Below are positions 43,708-51,861 of a stretch of DNA of 64,000 bases, one piece after another (positions within the stretch are counted from its first letter, which is position 1; each line of letters starts with the position of its first letter). Position numbers and translations under genes: made by a program. The DNA lies in NCBI GenBank assembly GCA_964515115.1, contig CAZESB010000002.1:1-64000 (forward strand). The letters are read 5' to 3'. This DNA comes from UBA1370 sp964515115 (lineage in GTDB: Bacteria; Patescibacteriota; Microgenomatia; UBA1400; PJMF01). Below the pieces are notes generated by a model. It did not search any database. It saw only the letters and a list, made by a program, of their open reading frames with translations, and was not told the DNA's origin.

Positions 43708-43734
43708 ACGAAAACTATAAGGAGGAAAGGAAAA

Positions 43735-44019
43735 ATGGCAAATCCATTTAAAGCACTCGGCGATCTTAATCAACTGCGCAAACAAGCCAAGCAGATGCAA
43801 GATGAGCTGGCACAAGAAGAAATTACCGTTGAACGTGACGATGTGGTGGTAATTATTTCCGGCGATCAAAAAATCAAACATTTTTCGGTGCAGGGCGTGA
43901 CCAGCAACGAAGCGGTAGATGTTCTCAACGAAGCTATTAAAAAATCACAAGAGTTGGCTGCCAAAAAACTGCAAAGTATGACCGGCGGCCTTGGTGGTCT
44001 CATGGGTGGGGGCAATTAA
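43735..44019 (+). CDS. ybaB: YbaB/EbfC-family nucleoid-associated protein
   Basis: This is a 94-residue dimeric DNA-binding protein. FKALGDLNQLRKQAKQMQDEL is the N-terminal coiled helix, VVVIISGDQKIKHFSV the central sheet, and the C-terminus ends in a glycine/methionine-rich tail (GGLGGLMGGG). It follows dnaX, the standard bacterial dnaX-ybaB order. AAGGAGG lies nine bases before the ATG, the strongest Shine-Dalgarno in the window. The partner recR does not follow; instead rdgB comes next. Confidence 0.93.
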   Translation: MANPFKALGDLNQLRKQAKQMQDELAQEEITVERDDVVVIISGDQKIKHFSVQGVTSNEAVDVLNEAIKKSQELAAKKLQSMTGGLGGLMGGGN

Positions 44020-44025
44020 TCCATC

Positions 44026-44607
44026 ATGAAACTTTTGTTTGCCAGTACTAATGCCGGCAAAATTAAAGAAGCTCAAGCGATTATTCAACTTTCCGGAGTG
44101 GAAATTATTTCCTTAGATGAGTTGGGTCAAGATTATCAAGATGTGGCAGAAACCGGCATCACTTTTGAAGCCAATGCCAAACTGAAGGCGGTATATTTTG
44201 CTCAGCTGGCGGGCATGCTGACGCTGGCTGATGATTCTGGTCTTGAAGTGGAGGCTCTGGATAATGGCCCGGGTGTCAACAGCAATCGCTGGTTTTCCGG
44301 GAGTGACGCTGATCGTAACCAAGCTTTGTTGCAAAAGCTTGCAGGTCAAACCAATCGCCAGGCTAAATTTGTCACCGTGGCTTGTCTTTATGACCCCGCT
44401 ACGCAGCAAGAAAATTATTTCCGCGGTGAAGTAGCAGGAACAATTGCTTTCAAGCCCTCTGGCGAAGCCGGTTTCGGCTATGATCCGATTTTTATTCCTT
44501 CTGGCCATGATCAGACTTTCGCCGAGCTTGGTCTTGATATTAAAAATCAGCTTTCTCATCGAGCCAGAGCTTATCAATTGGTAAAAGAATTTCTGCAAAG
44601 CAAGTAA
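44026..44607 (+). CDS. rdgB: Non-canonical purine NTP pyrophosphatase (RdgB/HAM1)
   Basis: This 193-residue enzyme hydrolyses dITP, dXTP and related nucleotides to monophosphates, keeping deaminated purines out of DNA. LLFASTNAGKIKEAQ is the phosphate-binding T/S-x-N-x-x-K motif; TLADDSGLEVEAL contains the metal-binding Asp pair; GFGYDPIFIPSG and ELGLDIKNQLSHRARA complete the active site. It lies 6 bp after ybaB and 1 bp before the aminopeptidase gene. Confidence 0.94.
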   Translation: MKLLFASTNAGKIKEAQAIIQLSGVEIISLDELGQDYQDVAETGITFEANAKLKAVYFAQLAGMLTLADDSGLEVEALDNGPGVNSNRWFSGSDADRNQALLQKLAGQTNRQAKFVTVACLYDPATQQENYFRGEVAGTIAFKPSGEAGFGYDPIFIPSGHDQTFAELGLDIKNQLSHRARAYQLVKEFLQSK

Positions 44608-44608
44608 C

Positions 44609-45826
44609 ATGAATCAGGCCAACCAATCATACACGCCCTCCAAAAAGATATTGGCAAAATATGCCGATATCTTGGTGAACTTTGCTTTGAACTCCGGCGC
44701 CGGATTGAAAAAAGGTGAAGTGGTCCACTGTGTTGTTCCGGACGTAGCCAAGCCTCTGGCTTTGGAGCTACAGAATGCCATTCTCAAAGCCGGCGGTCAA
44801 TCCATGATGAGATTGGCGCCCACTTTGTTTAGTCGCGATTTTTATAGTTTAGCCAATGAAGAACAGCTGACTTTTTTTCCAGAAAAATATTTACGAGCTA
44901 AAGCAGGCCTGATTGATCACGCCATCAGTATCATCGCCGAAGTTGACCCTGAAGAACTTAAAGGCATTGATTCAGATAAAATTATGAAATCCCGAGCCGC
45001 CCAGTATCCTTTCAGAGAGTGGTTATTTGAGAAAGAGCGCCAAGGCAAGTTTTCCTGGACTGCGGCTATGTGGGGCACTGAGTCTAAAGCCAAAATTGTC
45101 GGTTTGACTCTTGAGCAGTACTGGCAACAAATAATTAAAGCCTGTTACCTCGACAAAGCTGATCCGATTAGTCATTGGCGTACTTTGACTCGCCAGCAAA
45201 ACCAAATTAAAAATAGGCTTAACAGTTTGTCAATTGAGTTTCTGAGAGTTGAGGGCGAAGACGTTAATTTGAGAGTGCAGTTGGGTCCAAATCGTGCCTG
45301 GAAAACAGGTGGTGGTAGCAATGTTCCCAGCTTTGAGCACTTCACCTCCCCTGATTGGCGCGGTACAGAGGGTTGGATTCGCTTTAACCAACCGCTCTAT
45401 CGATATGGCAATATTTTGTCCGGTATCGAGTTGCATTTTGCCAAGGGTGTGGTCACTCAAGCTACTGCCAAACAAGGTGAGAAAGTCTTAAAAAGTATGC
45501 TGGCTTCGGAAAACGCCAATAAGCTCGGTGAGTTTTCTCTGACAGACAAAAGATTTTCCCGGATTACCCACCCAATGGCTGAGACTCTTTTTGACGAAAA
45601 TATCGGTGGTCCGTATGGCAATATGCATATCGCTGTTGGCATGGCTTATAAAGATTGTTACCAAGGTGATCCTAGCCAAGTTGCTGATCAAGAATGGGAA
45701 AAAATGGGTTACAACAACTCGCCCGTGCATACCGATATGGTTAGTACGGTTAATCGCACTGTAACGGCAGAGTTAACCGACGGTTCTGAGGTAGTGATCT
45801 ATAAAAATGGCAGTTTCACAATCTAA
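44609..45826 (+). CDS. M29-family metallo-aminopeptidase
   Basis: This 405-residue enzyme of the AmpS/thermophilic aminopeptidase T family would be a cytosolic dimer that removes N-terminal residues using two metal ions. Family marks include KKGEVVHCVVP early, FNQPLYRYGNILSGIEL, then the metal-ligand region: DENIGGPYGNMHIAVGMAY and NNSPVHTDMV supply the conserved Glu, His and Asp residues. The length is usual for the family. It lies 1 bp after rdgB and ends 12 bp before the convergent aldolase gene. Confidence 0.9.
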   Translation: MNQANQSYTPSKKILAKYADILVNFALNSGAGLKKGEVVHCVVPDVAKPLALELQNAILKAGGQSMMRLAPTLFSRDFYSLANEEQLTFFPEKYLRAKAGLIDHAISIIAEVDPEELKGIDSDKIMKSRAAQYPFREWLFEKERQGKFSWTAAMWGTESKAKIVGLTLEQYWQQIIKACYLDKADPISHWRTLTRQQNQIKNRLNSLSIEFLRVEGEDVNLRVQLGPNRAWKTGGGSNVPSFEHFTSPDWRGTEGWIRFNQPLYRYGNILSGIELHFAKGVVTQATAKQGEKVLKSMLASENANKLGEFSLTDKRFSRITHPMAETLFDENIGGPYGNMHIAVGMAYKDCYQGDPSQVADQEWEKMGYNNSPVHTDMVSTVNRTVTAELTDGSEVVIYKNGSFTI

Positions 45827-45838
45827 TTTTTATAAGGC

Positions 45839-46897
45839 TTAAGCAATAGTAATCTGCGGCTCTAGATAGACATCTTGTACCGCGCGCAAAATAGCCAAAC
45901 CTTCATTCCAAGGGCGTTTAAACAGCTTGCGGCCGATCATTAGGCCCGTGCCACCAGCACGTTTGTTGATAACTGCGGTCCTAATGGCAGCGCGCAAGTC
46001 ATCACCGCCCACGGCCTCACCACCGGAATTAATCAGACCAATTTTACCGCCATAACAATGCAGCACTTGATAGCGCACTAAATCAATCGGGTGCGCGCCA
46101 ATCAAGTTGCTATACATCTGCTCATTGTACTTGCCAAAACCCAATTGCTGAAAACCGTAAAGTGGCTCGGGCATTTTCTGTTTAATAATATCGGCGCCCA
46201 TGCTGGCGCCAAGATAACAAGCCTGAGCAGTGATATCAACAGCGCTGGAATAATCGTGATTGTCTTTAAGGTAATGGGGATTTCTCGGATAGCACCAAAG
46301 CACCGTAAACATTCCCAGGCTGTGAGCCGCTTCAAAAGCCAAACTAATTTCTTCAATTTGCCGGTGTGATTCTTCGGAACCAAAATAAACGGTCGCGCCT
46401 ACACCCAGCGCGCCCATATTCCAGGCTTTATTGACCGTGGCAAACAAAATTTGATTAGTTTTGGCCGGGTAGGTCAAGTGCTCGCTGTGATTAAGTTTAA
46501 CAATAAAAGGAATAGTTCTGGCGTATTGATCAGAAACCAAGCCGAGAGCGCCGGCGCTGCTGGTAACAGCGCTGCAGCCTCCTTCAATAGCAAACTTGAC
46601 AATATTTTCCGGATCAAAATACTGAGAATTTTCAGCAAAAGAGTAGCCAGCGGTGTGCTCTAAGCCCTGATCAACCGGAAAAATAGAAAGATAGCCCGTG
46701 CCCGCCAAACGTCCATGGGCGTAAAGCTGGCGTAAAGATTCCAAAACCTGATCCGGACGGTCCGACTTAGCAAAAATTTCTTGCACCTGATTGGGACCGG
46801 GAGTGGTTAAGCTTGAGGCGAGAATTTTTTCGGCTCGATACTCCAACAATGATTGAGCTTCTTCACCAAGCTGAGCGGCTATTTCTTGATAATTCAT
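45839..46897 (-). CDS. fbaB: Class I fructose-bisphosphate aldolase (FbaB type)
   Basis: This 352-residue TIM-barrel aldolase of the archaeal/FbaB class is Schiff-base dependent and interconverts fructose-1,6-bisphosphate with DHAP and glyceraldehyde-3-phosphate. FPVDQGLEH near residue 74, FIVKLNHSEHL, LGVGATVYFGS, ADIIKQKMPE (the catalytic lysine is probably K239) and GLINSGGEAVGGDDL, the phosphate-binding block, are visible. It lies divergently next to a glucan phosphorylase, so both serve carbon storage and glycolysis. A TACAAT box about 52 bp upstream suggests a short leader. Confidence 0.9.
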   Translation of the reverse strand: MNYQEIAAQLGEEAQSLLEYRAEKILASSLTTPGPNQVQEIFAKSDRPDQVLESLRQLYAHGRLAGTGYLSIFPVDQGLEHTAGYSFAENSQYFDPENIVKFAIEGGCSAVTSSAGALGLVSDQYARTIPFIVKLNHSEHLTYPAKTNQILFATVNKAWNMGALGVGATVYFGSEESHRQIEEISLAFEAAHSLGMFTVLWCYPRNPHYLKDNHDYSSAVDITAQACYLGASMGADIIKQKMPEPLYGFQQLGFGKYNEQMYSNLIGAHPIDLVRYQVLHCYGGKIGLINSGGEAVGGDDLRAAIRTAVINKRAGGTGLMIGRKLFKRPWNEGLAILRAVQDVYLEPQITIA

Positions 46898-46981
46898 GGC
46901 AGGTTTAAAACTTACGTTCGGTGGTTTTTTATTGTACTATGTACACTGTAGCAGATTTAACTGTCATTAGTAAGAATAATT

Positions 46982-48613
46982 ATGCCTGCCAATCCCATTG
47001 CTTATTTTTGCGCCGAGTACGGACTGACCCACGAGCTGCCGCTTTATGCCGGCGGCCTAGGTATTTTGGCTGGCGATACCCTCAAACAAGCCGCAGATGA
47101 CAACGTGCCGCTGGTGGCTTTTGGTCTGCTCTACCGCGGCGATCAAATGAGGCAAGCGATCTCTTCGGAGGGCTGGCAAACTGAAGAAAATCATGACTAT
47201 GATCCGGTTTCGATGGGTTTAGAGCATGTCTATAAAAATGAACAGCCACTTTTCGTGAAGGTGCAACTGGCTGATCAGCTAATTTGGTTACGAACTTGGA
47301 AAAAAACTCTTTCGGAAAAGGTGGTGCTTTACCTGTTGGACGCCGACACTGATCAAAATCAGCCGCACTACCGCTCACTCACTCGTCAGTTGTATTTTGG
47401 TGACGATACTTACCAATTTGAACAACAGCTGCTGCTTGGTATTGGTAGCTTGAAGTTGCTCCGAGCTTTGCAACTTGAGCCTACAGTTTATCACCTCAAT
47501 GAAGGCCGGCCGGCACTGCTGCACTGGGAACTTGTCAGTAAAATTATGAGCGCGGAAAAACTTGATTATGATGCTGCCAGAGAAAAAGCCATTCAGCAAA
47601 CCGTTTACACCAACCATACTCTGGTGTTAGCGGGTAACAAACAGTACGACCAGGAAATGGTCCGTCAATATGCCGAGCCGTATGCCGCTCATTTAAACAT
47701 CAGTGTCGATGCACTGCTCCAACCCGGCCTCACTCAAAACGGCAGTTTTTCTGTTTCCGACTGCGCTTTAAACGCTTCCAGAAAAGCCAATGGCGTCAGC
47801 CAACTACACACTGAATTGTCCAAACAAAACTGGCCAGAACACCAGTGGGTCAATATCACCAATGGGATTCACTTGCCCACTTGGCAAGCGGAGGAAATTC
47901 GCTTGGTTCAGCCTCCAGATGAAATTTGGCCAAAACACCTCGAGTTGAAACAGCAAACTGAAGAGTTTGTGAAGACTAAAACCGGCTACGGCTATGATCC
48001 TCAGCAACTGGTGATTGGTTGGGCGCGCAGACTGGCCGGTTACAAGCGACTTGATGCTCTTTTTAGGGATATAGAGCGGCTTCAGGCGATTGTTCATGAT
48101 GCTCAACACCCGGTGCAAATTTTAATTGCCGGTAAAGTTCATCAAGGCAATGAAACTGGTAAAGAGATGCTCCAAACCATTATTGGTTTGATGCAAAACG
48201 AGTTGGCTGGTCAAGTGTTGTTTATTCCGGATTACAACATGGAAGTAGGACAGCACCTCACCAGAGGCGTTGATATCTGGTTAAACACCCCCGAGCACGG
48301 CAAAGAAGCCTGTGGCACTTCCGGTATGAAAGCTATTAGCAATGGTGTGTTGCAATGCACGGTAGCTGATGGCTGGGCCGCGGAGGTGGATATTAACCAA
48401 ATCGGCTGGGAACTGGACTCTGAACATATTGCTGAAAGCATCTATAACACTTTGGAAAAACAAATTGTGCCAGCATATTATTCGCAAAAAAAAGACGGCC
48501 TTTACCATCCTAGCTTGGACTGGCTGGAAAAAATGACCAAAGCAATTGAGCTAGCTGAACAGTTCAACGCCAAACACATGCTTGATGGTTATTTAGAAAA
48601 ATTATATAAATAG
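46982..48613 (+). CDS. glgP: Alpha-glucan phosphorylase (GT35, short form)
   Basis: This 543-residue enzyme releases glucose-1-phosphate from glycogen-like glucans. AYFCAEYGL and LPLYAGGLGILAGD are the N-terminal GT35 marks, HLNEGRPALL lines the active site, ARRLAGYKR holds the phosphate-binding Arg/Lys, and EACGTSGMKAISNG contains the PLP lysine K450. It is shorter than classic phosphorylases (about 800 residues) because the regulatory N-terminal part is missing, as in the MalP/archaeal short class. It diverges from fbaB and is followed after 7 bp by a small unknown. Confidence 0.92.
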   Translation: MPANPIAYFCAEYGLTHELPLYAGGLGILAGDTLKQAADDNVPLVAFGLLYRGDQMRQAISSEGWQTEENHDYDPVSMGLEHVYKNEQPLFVKVQLADQLIWLRTWKKTLSEKVVLYLLDADTDQNQPHYRSLTRQLYFGDDTYQFEQQLLLGIGSLKLLRALQLEPTVYHLNEGRPALLHWELVSKIMSAEKLDYDAAREKAIQQTVYTNHTLVLAGNKQYDQEMVRQYAEPYAAHLNISVDALLQPGLTQNGSFSVSDCALNASRKANGVSQLHTELSKQNWPEHQWVNITNGIHLPTWQAEEIRLVQPPDEIWPKHLELKQQTEEFVKTKTGYGYDPQQLVIGWARRLAGYKRLDALFRDIERLQAIVHDAQHPVQILIAGKVHQGNETGKEMLQTIIGLMQNELAGQVLFIPDYNMEVGQHLTRGVDIWLNTPEHGKEACGTSGMKAISNGVLQCTVADGWAAEVDINQIGWELDSEHIAESIYNTLEKQIVPAYYSQKKDGLYHPSLDWLEKMTKAIELAEQFNAKHMLDGYLEKLYK

Positions 48614-48620
48614 CCCAACG

Positions 48621-48926
48621 ATGGCAACACCCAAGTATAAAAAGTTCTACGATTTAATGACAGCTAAAAATCAAAAGCTGTTTGATGAGTTTCAGCCAAT
48701 TCATGATGGCTTTGTGGCAGATGCTGATCGGTGGGCTGAACAGTTCCACCGGGTCGGTAGGGACGTGATGGACGTGATGCGTGACTGGGAACGGCGGCTT
48801 TGCTCAGGTATGGAGCGCGGCACCAACGCTGTTTATTCACATCAGGTTTCAGACAAATTTTGGCAGGAGATTAAGAAGCGTTTTAGCCACATTGAGCGGG
48901 TGGGGTTGAAGTCTAACTTTGATTAG
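48621..48926 (+). CDS. Small helical protein of unknown function
   Basis: This 101-residue protein is mostly helical and rich in charged and aromatic residues (KKFYDLMTAKNQKLF, DADRWAEQFHRVGRD, MRDWERRLCSGMERG). It has no membrane segment or signal. It lies 7 bp after glgP and is presumably on the same transcript. I recall similar short proteins in CPR genomes, but no function. Confidence 0.6.
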   Translation: MATPKYKKFYDLMTAKNQKLFDEFQPIHDGFVADADRWAEQFHRVGRDVMDVMRDWERRLCSGMERGTNAVYSHQVSDKFWQEIKKRFSHIERVGLKSNFD

Positions 48927-48943
48927 GTTTTATCTATTCCCTG

Positions 48944-48972
48944 TTTACTAAATTCAGAGCAGGCAATACAAT
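48944..48972 (+). promoter_or_regulatory. Promoter of the 48982 gene, with inverted repeat
   Basis: TTTACT (48944-48949) and TACAAT (48967-48972) are 17 bp apart; the -10 ends 9 bp before the ATG. An inverted repeat AGCAGG/CCTGCT (48958-48963, 48973-48978) brackets the -10 box, a possible operator. Confidence 0.45.
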
Positions 48973-48981
48973 CCTGCTACG

Positions 48982-49506
48982 ATGTCTGTGGAAGCAAAAA
49001 TCGGCCAAGAACCCGAGCAAAGATTTATCAATCCCGATTCTTTTCACCGTCAAGTGGGACGGGTTACTTTAGATGTGTTTGCAGAAAAAGCGGCAAGTTT
49101 TTTCAAAGCCGACCCATATAGTTACACTCAGAGATTGGGGCTGTACCGCATTTCGAGTTATTTCTATTATCAAAAACACTTGTTAACAGAACCCATCGCT
49201 AAAGAAGTGGGACTTAAACCAACGAGTAAAGTTGAGGAGTGGGAAGCACAAAAATTTAGTGTTTTAGTCGCGGAGATAGTGGTTCCTACAGGCACAATCA
49301 TTATAGTTCCTTTGATTGATCGCATCCAAGCAATTGCGGAACTGAAATTTGAGATTTATTTTGAAGTTAGGGACCGGCATCCGAGCAAGATTCGCACTGT
49401 TAATTTTGGCAGAGTCCCTGATAACGGTGATGTTGCAAAGATAGTTGCAGACTGGGATGAAACAATGAATGAAAATATAGATGGTTTGAGAGAGATTTTG
49501 AACTGA
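48982..49506 (+). CDS. Protein of unknown function
   Basis: This 174-residue soluble protein has an N-terminal helical half (FHRQVGRVTLDVFAEKAASFF, YSYTQRLGLYRISSYFYYQKHLL) and a second half with beta-like stretches (VPTGTIIIVPLIDRI, LKFEIYFEVRD) ending in DWDETMNENIDGLREIL. No known motif is seen. It has its own promoter with an operator-like repeat, so it may be regulated separately from glgP. It converges on the Nudix gene with 6 bp between. Confidence 0.6.
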   Translation: MSVEAKIGQEPEQRFINPDSFHRQVGRVTLDVFAEKAASFFKADPYSYTQRLGLYRISSYFYYQKHLLTEPIAKEVGLKPTSKVEEWEAQKFSVLVAEIVVPTGTIIIVPLIDRIQAIAELKFEIYFEVRDRHPSKIRTVNFGRVPDNGDVAKIVADWDETMNENIDGLREILN

Positions 49507-49512
49507 TTGAGT

Positions 49513-50142
49513 TTAATAAAACAAATTTTTTTCACCTTTTACGTACTTGTCAGCAAGTAATGCAATTTTAAAATGGTAATTATCCCAATTATATGGGAAA
49601 GAGTCCTGGCTAACCTCAGTTTCAAATAATTGCTTTTCATTCGTGTAGCCAGCAGCCTCAAAAGCAGTTCCTTCAGAATGTGTTTTGATAAGTTTACTAA
49701 TAGGACATTCAACAATGGCATGAACTTCATCTTTCTCAAGCTCATACGTTTCTAAGGGAGAATTATCTGTTGTAAAGAAGACATTGACTACATTATGCCT
49801 GGTATGCCCCTGTGTATCTGGGCTCACATGGAGTTTCCTACCCAAATAAGTGAGATCGCTCCGCTTGTATTTTTTACCCAATTCCTCCCTTACTTCCCGC
49901 AAACCATCATAAATTGACTCGCCGCTCGTGTAATGCCCACCAGCAGTGACATCTAATTTATTAGGAGCCCAAGTAGATTTAGGACTTCTTTGTTGGTAAA
50001 TAATAGCTGGCTCAGGTTCTGTGCGAATAATCCAAAGATTGAAGGTTCCAATCCAGTCACCATCAGCAATAGCCTGATTGCGTGGCTTGACTATGCCACT
50101 TTTTTTAAATATTGGTGGGAGGAGAATATCAACGTATTCCAT
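49513..50142 (-). CDS. Nudix hydrolase
   Basis: This is a 209-residue Nudix-fold hydrolase. The Nudix box GHYTSGE-x7-REVREELG is complete (G-x5-E-x7-REVxEE-x-G), within GGHYTSGESIYDGLREVREE. The protein begins with a strand segment and IGTFNLWIIRTE, the pattern of the IDI/NUDT-like branch with an extended N-terminus. The substrate cannot be predicted: nucleoside diphosphate-X, isoprenoid or thiamin-type compounds are all possible. It is followed on the same strand by no further gene, and is 22 bp from the tRNA. Confidence 0.85.
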   Translation of the reverse strand: MEYVDILLPPIFKKSGIVKPRNQAIADGDWIGTFNLWIIRTEPEPAIIYQQRSPKSTWAPNKLDVTAGGHYTSGESIYDGLREVREELGKKYKRSDLTYLGRKLHVSPDTQGHTRHNVVNVFFTTDNSPLETYELEKDEVHAIVECPISKLIKTHSEGTAFEAAGYTNEKQLFETEVSQDSFPYNWDNYHFKIALLADKYVKGEKNLFY

Positions 50143-50164
50143 AGTATGGCTTTGTAGGCTATCG

Positions 50165-50235
50165 ATCCCGAGCTAGGATTCGAACCTAGAATAACAAGTT
50201 CAGAGCCTGTTGTGATGCCATTTCACTACTCGGGA
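50165..50235 (-). tRNA. tRNA-Gln (anticodon CTG)
   Basis: It folds by eye into a complete cloverleaf: acceptor TCCCGAG/CTCGGGA, D-stem GTGA/TCAC, anticodon stem ACAGG/CTTGT with loop CTCTGAA (CTG at positions 34-36), a 4-base variable region, and T-stem CTAGG/CCTAG with loop TTCGAAT. It is 71 bases with discriminator T and no encoded CCA. It starts with U1, as bacterial tRNA-Gln does. It reads CAG; a TTG-anticodon tRNA must be elsewhere. Confidence 0.93.
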
Positions 50236-50346
50236 TTATGACCTATATAGTTTATCAAATTTTTGCTTTTTAGCTAGGTTCTGGCGTTTTTATTTAGATT
50301 GAAGCGAAGAAAGAAGTATATCAAAAAAAATTCTTACGTTCTTCTC

Positions 50347-50374
50347 TTGTTTTTGCAAGGTTGATCAGTATTAT
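50347..50374 (+). promoter_or_regulatory. Promoter of the response regulator gene
   Basis: TTGTTT (50347-50352) and TATTAT (50369-50374) are 16 bp apart; the hexamer ends 7 bp before the ATG at 50382. No Shine-Dalgarno sequence. Confidence 0.45.
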
Positions 50375-50381
50375 TCCTATC

Positions 50382-51056
50382 ATGTACAAAATTTTGATTG
50401 TAGAAAATGACCTGATGCTGGCCCAAACACTAAAAATAATTCTGGCCGATTTTGAGGCCGAGGTTTTTCACGCCGCCACCCTAAACTCCGCCTACAATTT
50501 GCTGGAAAAAGCCAAGTTTGATTTAGTGCTACTTGATCGGTTGCTGGATGACGGCGATGGCTTGGAAATTGCTGAATACCTTCACGACATTAGTTTTCCC
50601 ACCAAAATCATCATTCTCTCCACAGTTGGCGATCTGGAAAACAGCTTGCAAGGACTGAAAAATGGTGCCGATCTGTACCTGCCCAAACCCTTTAGCAAAA
50701 GAATGCTAAAACTTTATGTTCAGAAAGCGCTTTATTCAGAAAAAATCGGCAATACTGAAGCTATCTCTGCCGGAAAAATCGTTTTAGCAACAAATACCGG
50801 TCTGGTGACCACGCCCAGCTTCAGTTGCCAACTCAGAAAAAAAGAGGCAGAAATTCTCCACTTCTTAATGGTGCGCAAAAACCAGATCATTAGCAGAGAG
50901 CAAATTATTGAGGGTATTTGGGGTTCATCAATGCAGTTTCCTACTCATTCCACTATTGATGCTTATATCAGGAAAATTCGCATTGTCTTGAAAGAATATG
51001 CTGGTATCATCAAAACCATTAGGGGTTTTGGTTATACCGTAGTAGAAAATTATTAA
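50382..51056 (+). CDS. OmpR/PhoB-family response regulator
   Basis: This is a 224-residue two-domain regulator. The receiver has the phospho-acceptor D52 (LVLLDRLLDD), the switch Thr in ILSTVG and Lys in YLPKPF. The acidic pair reads E8-N9 (IVENDLM), with Asn where PhoB has a metal-binding Asp, so phosphorylation chemistry may be weakened. The C-terminal winged helix (LRKKEAEILHFLMVRK, TIDAYIRKIRIVLK, TIRGFGYTV) binds DNA. ATG 50382 is chosen from the receiver start and the promoter. Its stop overlaps the stop of the convergent kinase. Confidence 0.88.
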   Translation: MYKILIVENDLMLAQTLKIILADFEAEVFHAATLNSAYNLLEKAKFDLVLLDRLLDDGDGLEIAEYLHDISFPTKIIILSTVGDLENSLQGLKNGADLYLPKPFSKRMLKLYVQKALYSEKIGNTEAISAGKIVLATNTGLVTTPSFSCQLRKKEAEILHFLMVRKNQIISREQIIEGIWGSSMQFPTHSTIDAYIRKIRIVLKEYAGIIKTIRGFGYTVVENY

Positions 51057-51772
51057 ATGGGGATCTCCAGCTTAATTCTGGTGCCCATGCCTACAGCTGA
51101 AGAAATACAGATTTTGCCACCGAAAACCTGCTCAATGGCTTCAATAGCGAAAGACAAGCCCAAACCGGTGCCCGATTTCTTATAACTAATCCCCCTCAAA
51201 CTGGCCAATCTTAATTGAGCCAAGTTCATGCCTTTGCCAAAATCAATGACGTCAATCCTGAGCAAGTGATGATTGATAATTCTCTCTCTGATGATTACCA
51301 GCGGCCTGGTACTTAAACCATCAATTTGTGCTTCAATAGCATTGACTAGCAAACATTGGATTGACTCTTGAAACAACAGTTTGTTGCCTGTTATTAAAGC
51401 CTCACGAACTTTGTACTCAATCTTGGCCGCAGGGAATTTGCTGTTAACCAGAACAACAACTTGCTTAATCGTTTCTCCGACATCAAAGACCACACCACTT
51501 TGTGCCTTGGGATTTTCCAGGTTACCTAAGATGAGGCTTAAATTTTTAGCTGCTAAAAAAGAACTACGAAAAACTTCTGGGCTTGATTCGGTATCCATAG
51601 CTAACTCAAGATTGCACAAAAGCACACTCATGGGAGTTTTGCAGGCATGACGAAAAGTATCACTTGAAAGCAGCATGGACACAGCTTCAGCCTCTCTGTT
51701 TTTAAAAGGCCGCTTGATAAACCAATGGGCAAGTTGTGTTGAGTAGCGCCAATAGCGCCTGACCACCTCCAT
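51053..51772 (-). CDS. Soluble sensor histidine kinase
   Basis: This is a 239-residue kinase. The H-box has FRHACKTPMSVLL, with H42 as phosphate acceptor and the KTP signature; the N-box is LLVNAIEAQ, the G1 box DFGKGM and the G2 box SGTGLGLSFA, then GTRIKLEIP. There is no membrane helix and only about 40 residues before the H-box, so no extracellular sensor is present; it probably senses a cytoplasmic signal or partner. It converges on the response regulator gene with a 4-bp stop overlap, an unusual arrangement for a cognate pair. Confidence 0.85.
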   Translation of the reverse strand: MEVVRRYWRYSTQLAHWFIKRPFKNREAEAVSMLLSSDTFRHACKTPMSVLLCNLELAMDTESSPEVFRSSFLAAKNLSLILGNLENPKAQSGVVFDVGETIKQVVVLVNSKFPAAKIEYKVREALITGNKLLFQESIQCLLVNAIEAQIDGLSTRPLVIIRERIINHHLLRIDVIDFGKGMNLAQLRLASLRGISYKKSGTGLGLSFAIEAIEQVFGGKICISSAVGMGTRIKLEIPI

Positions 51773-51861
51773 ATTCTAACGAACAGATTGTACGCGAGGA
51801 ATTATAAATTAAAATTGCATTTGGGTAAATTATTAATATTACGATATTGATTGATATAGAG

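Noticed and set aside
44113..44610. 165-codon minus-strand frame opposite rdgB
   Set aside because: Completely antisense to a well-supported gene and without motifs.
46898..46981. Palindromic GTAC...GTAC elements between fbaB and glgP as an operator
   Set aside because: The short matches are not better than expected in AT-rich DNA and no clear promoter geometry ties them to either gene.
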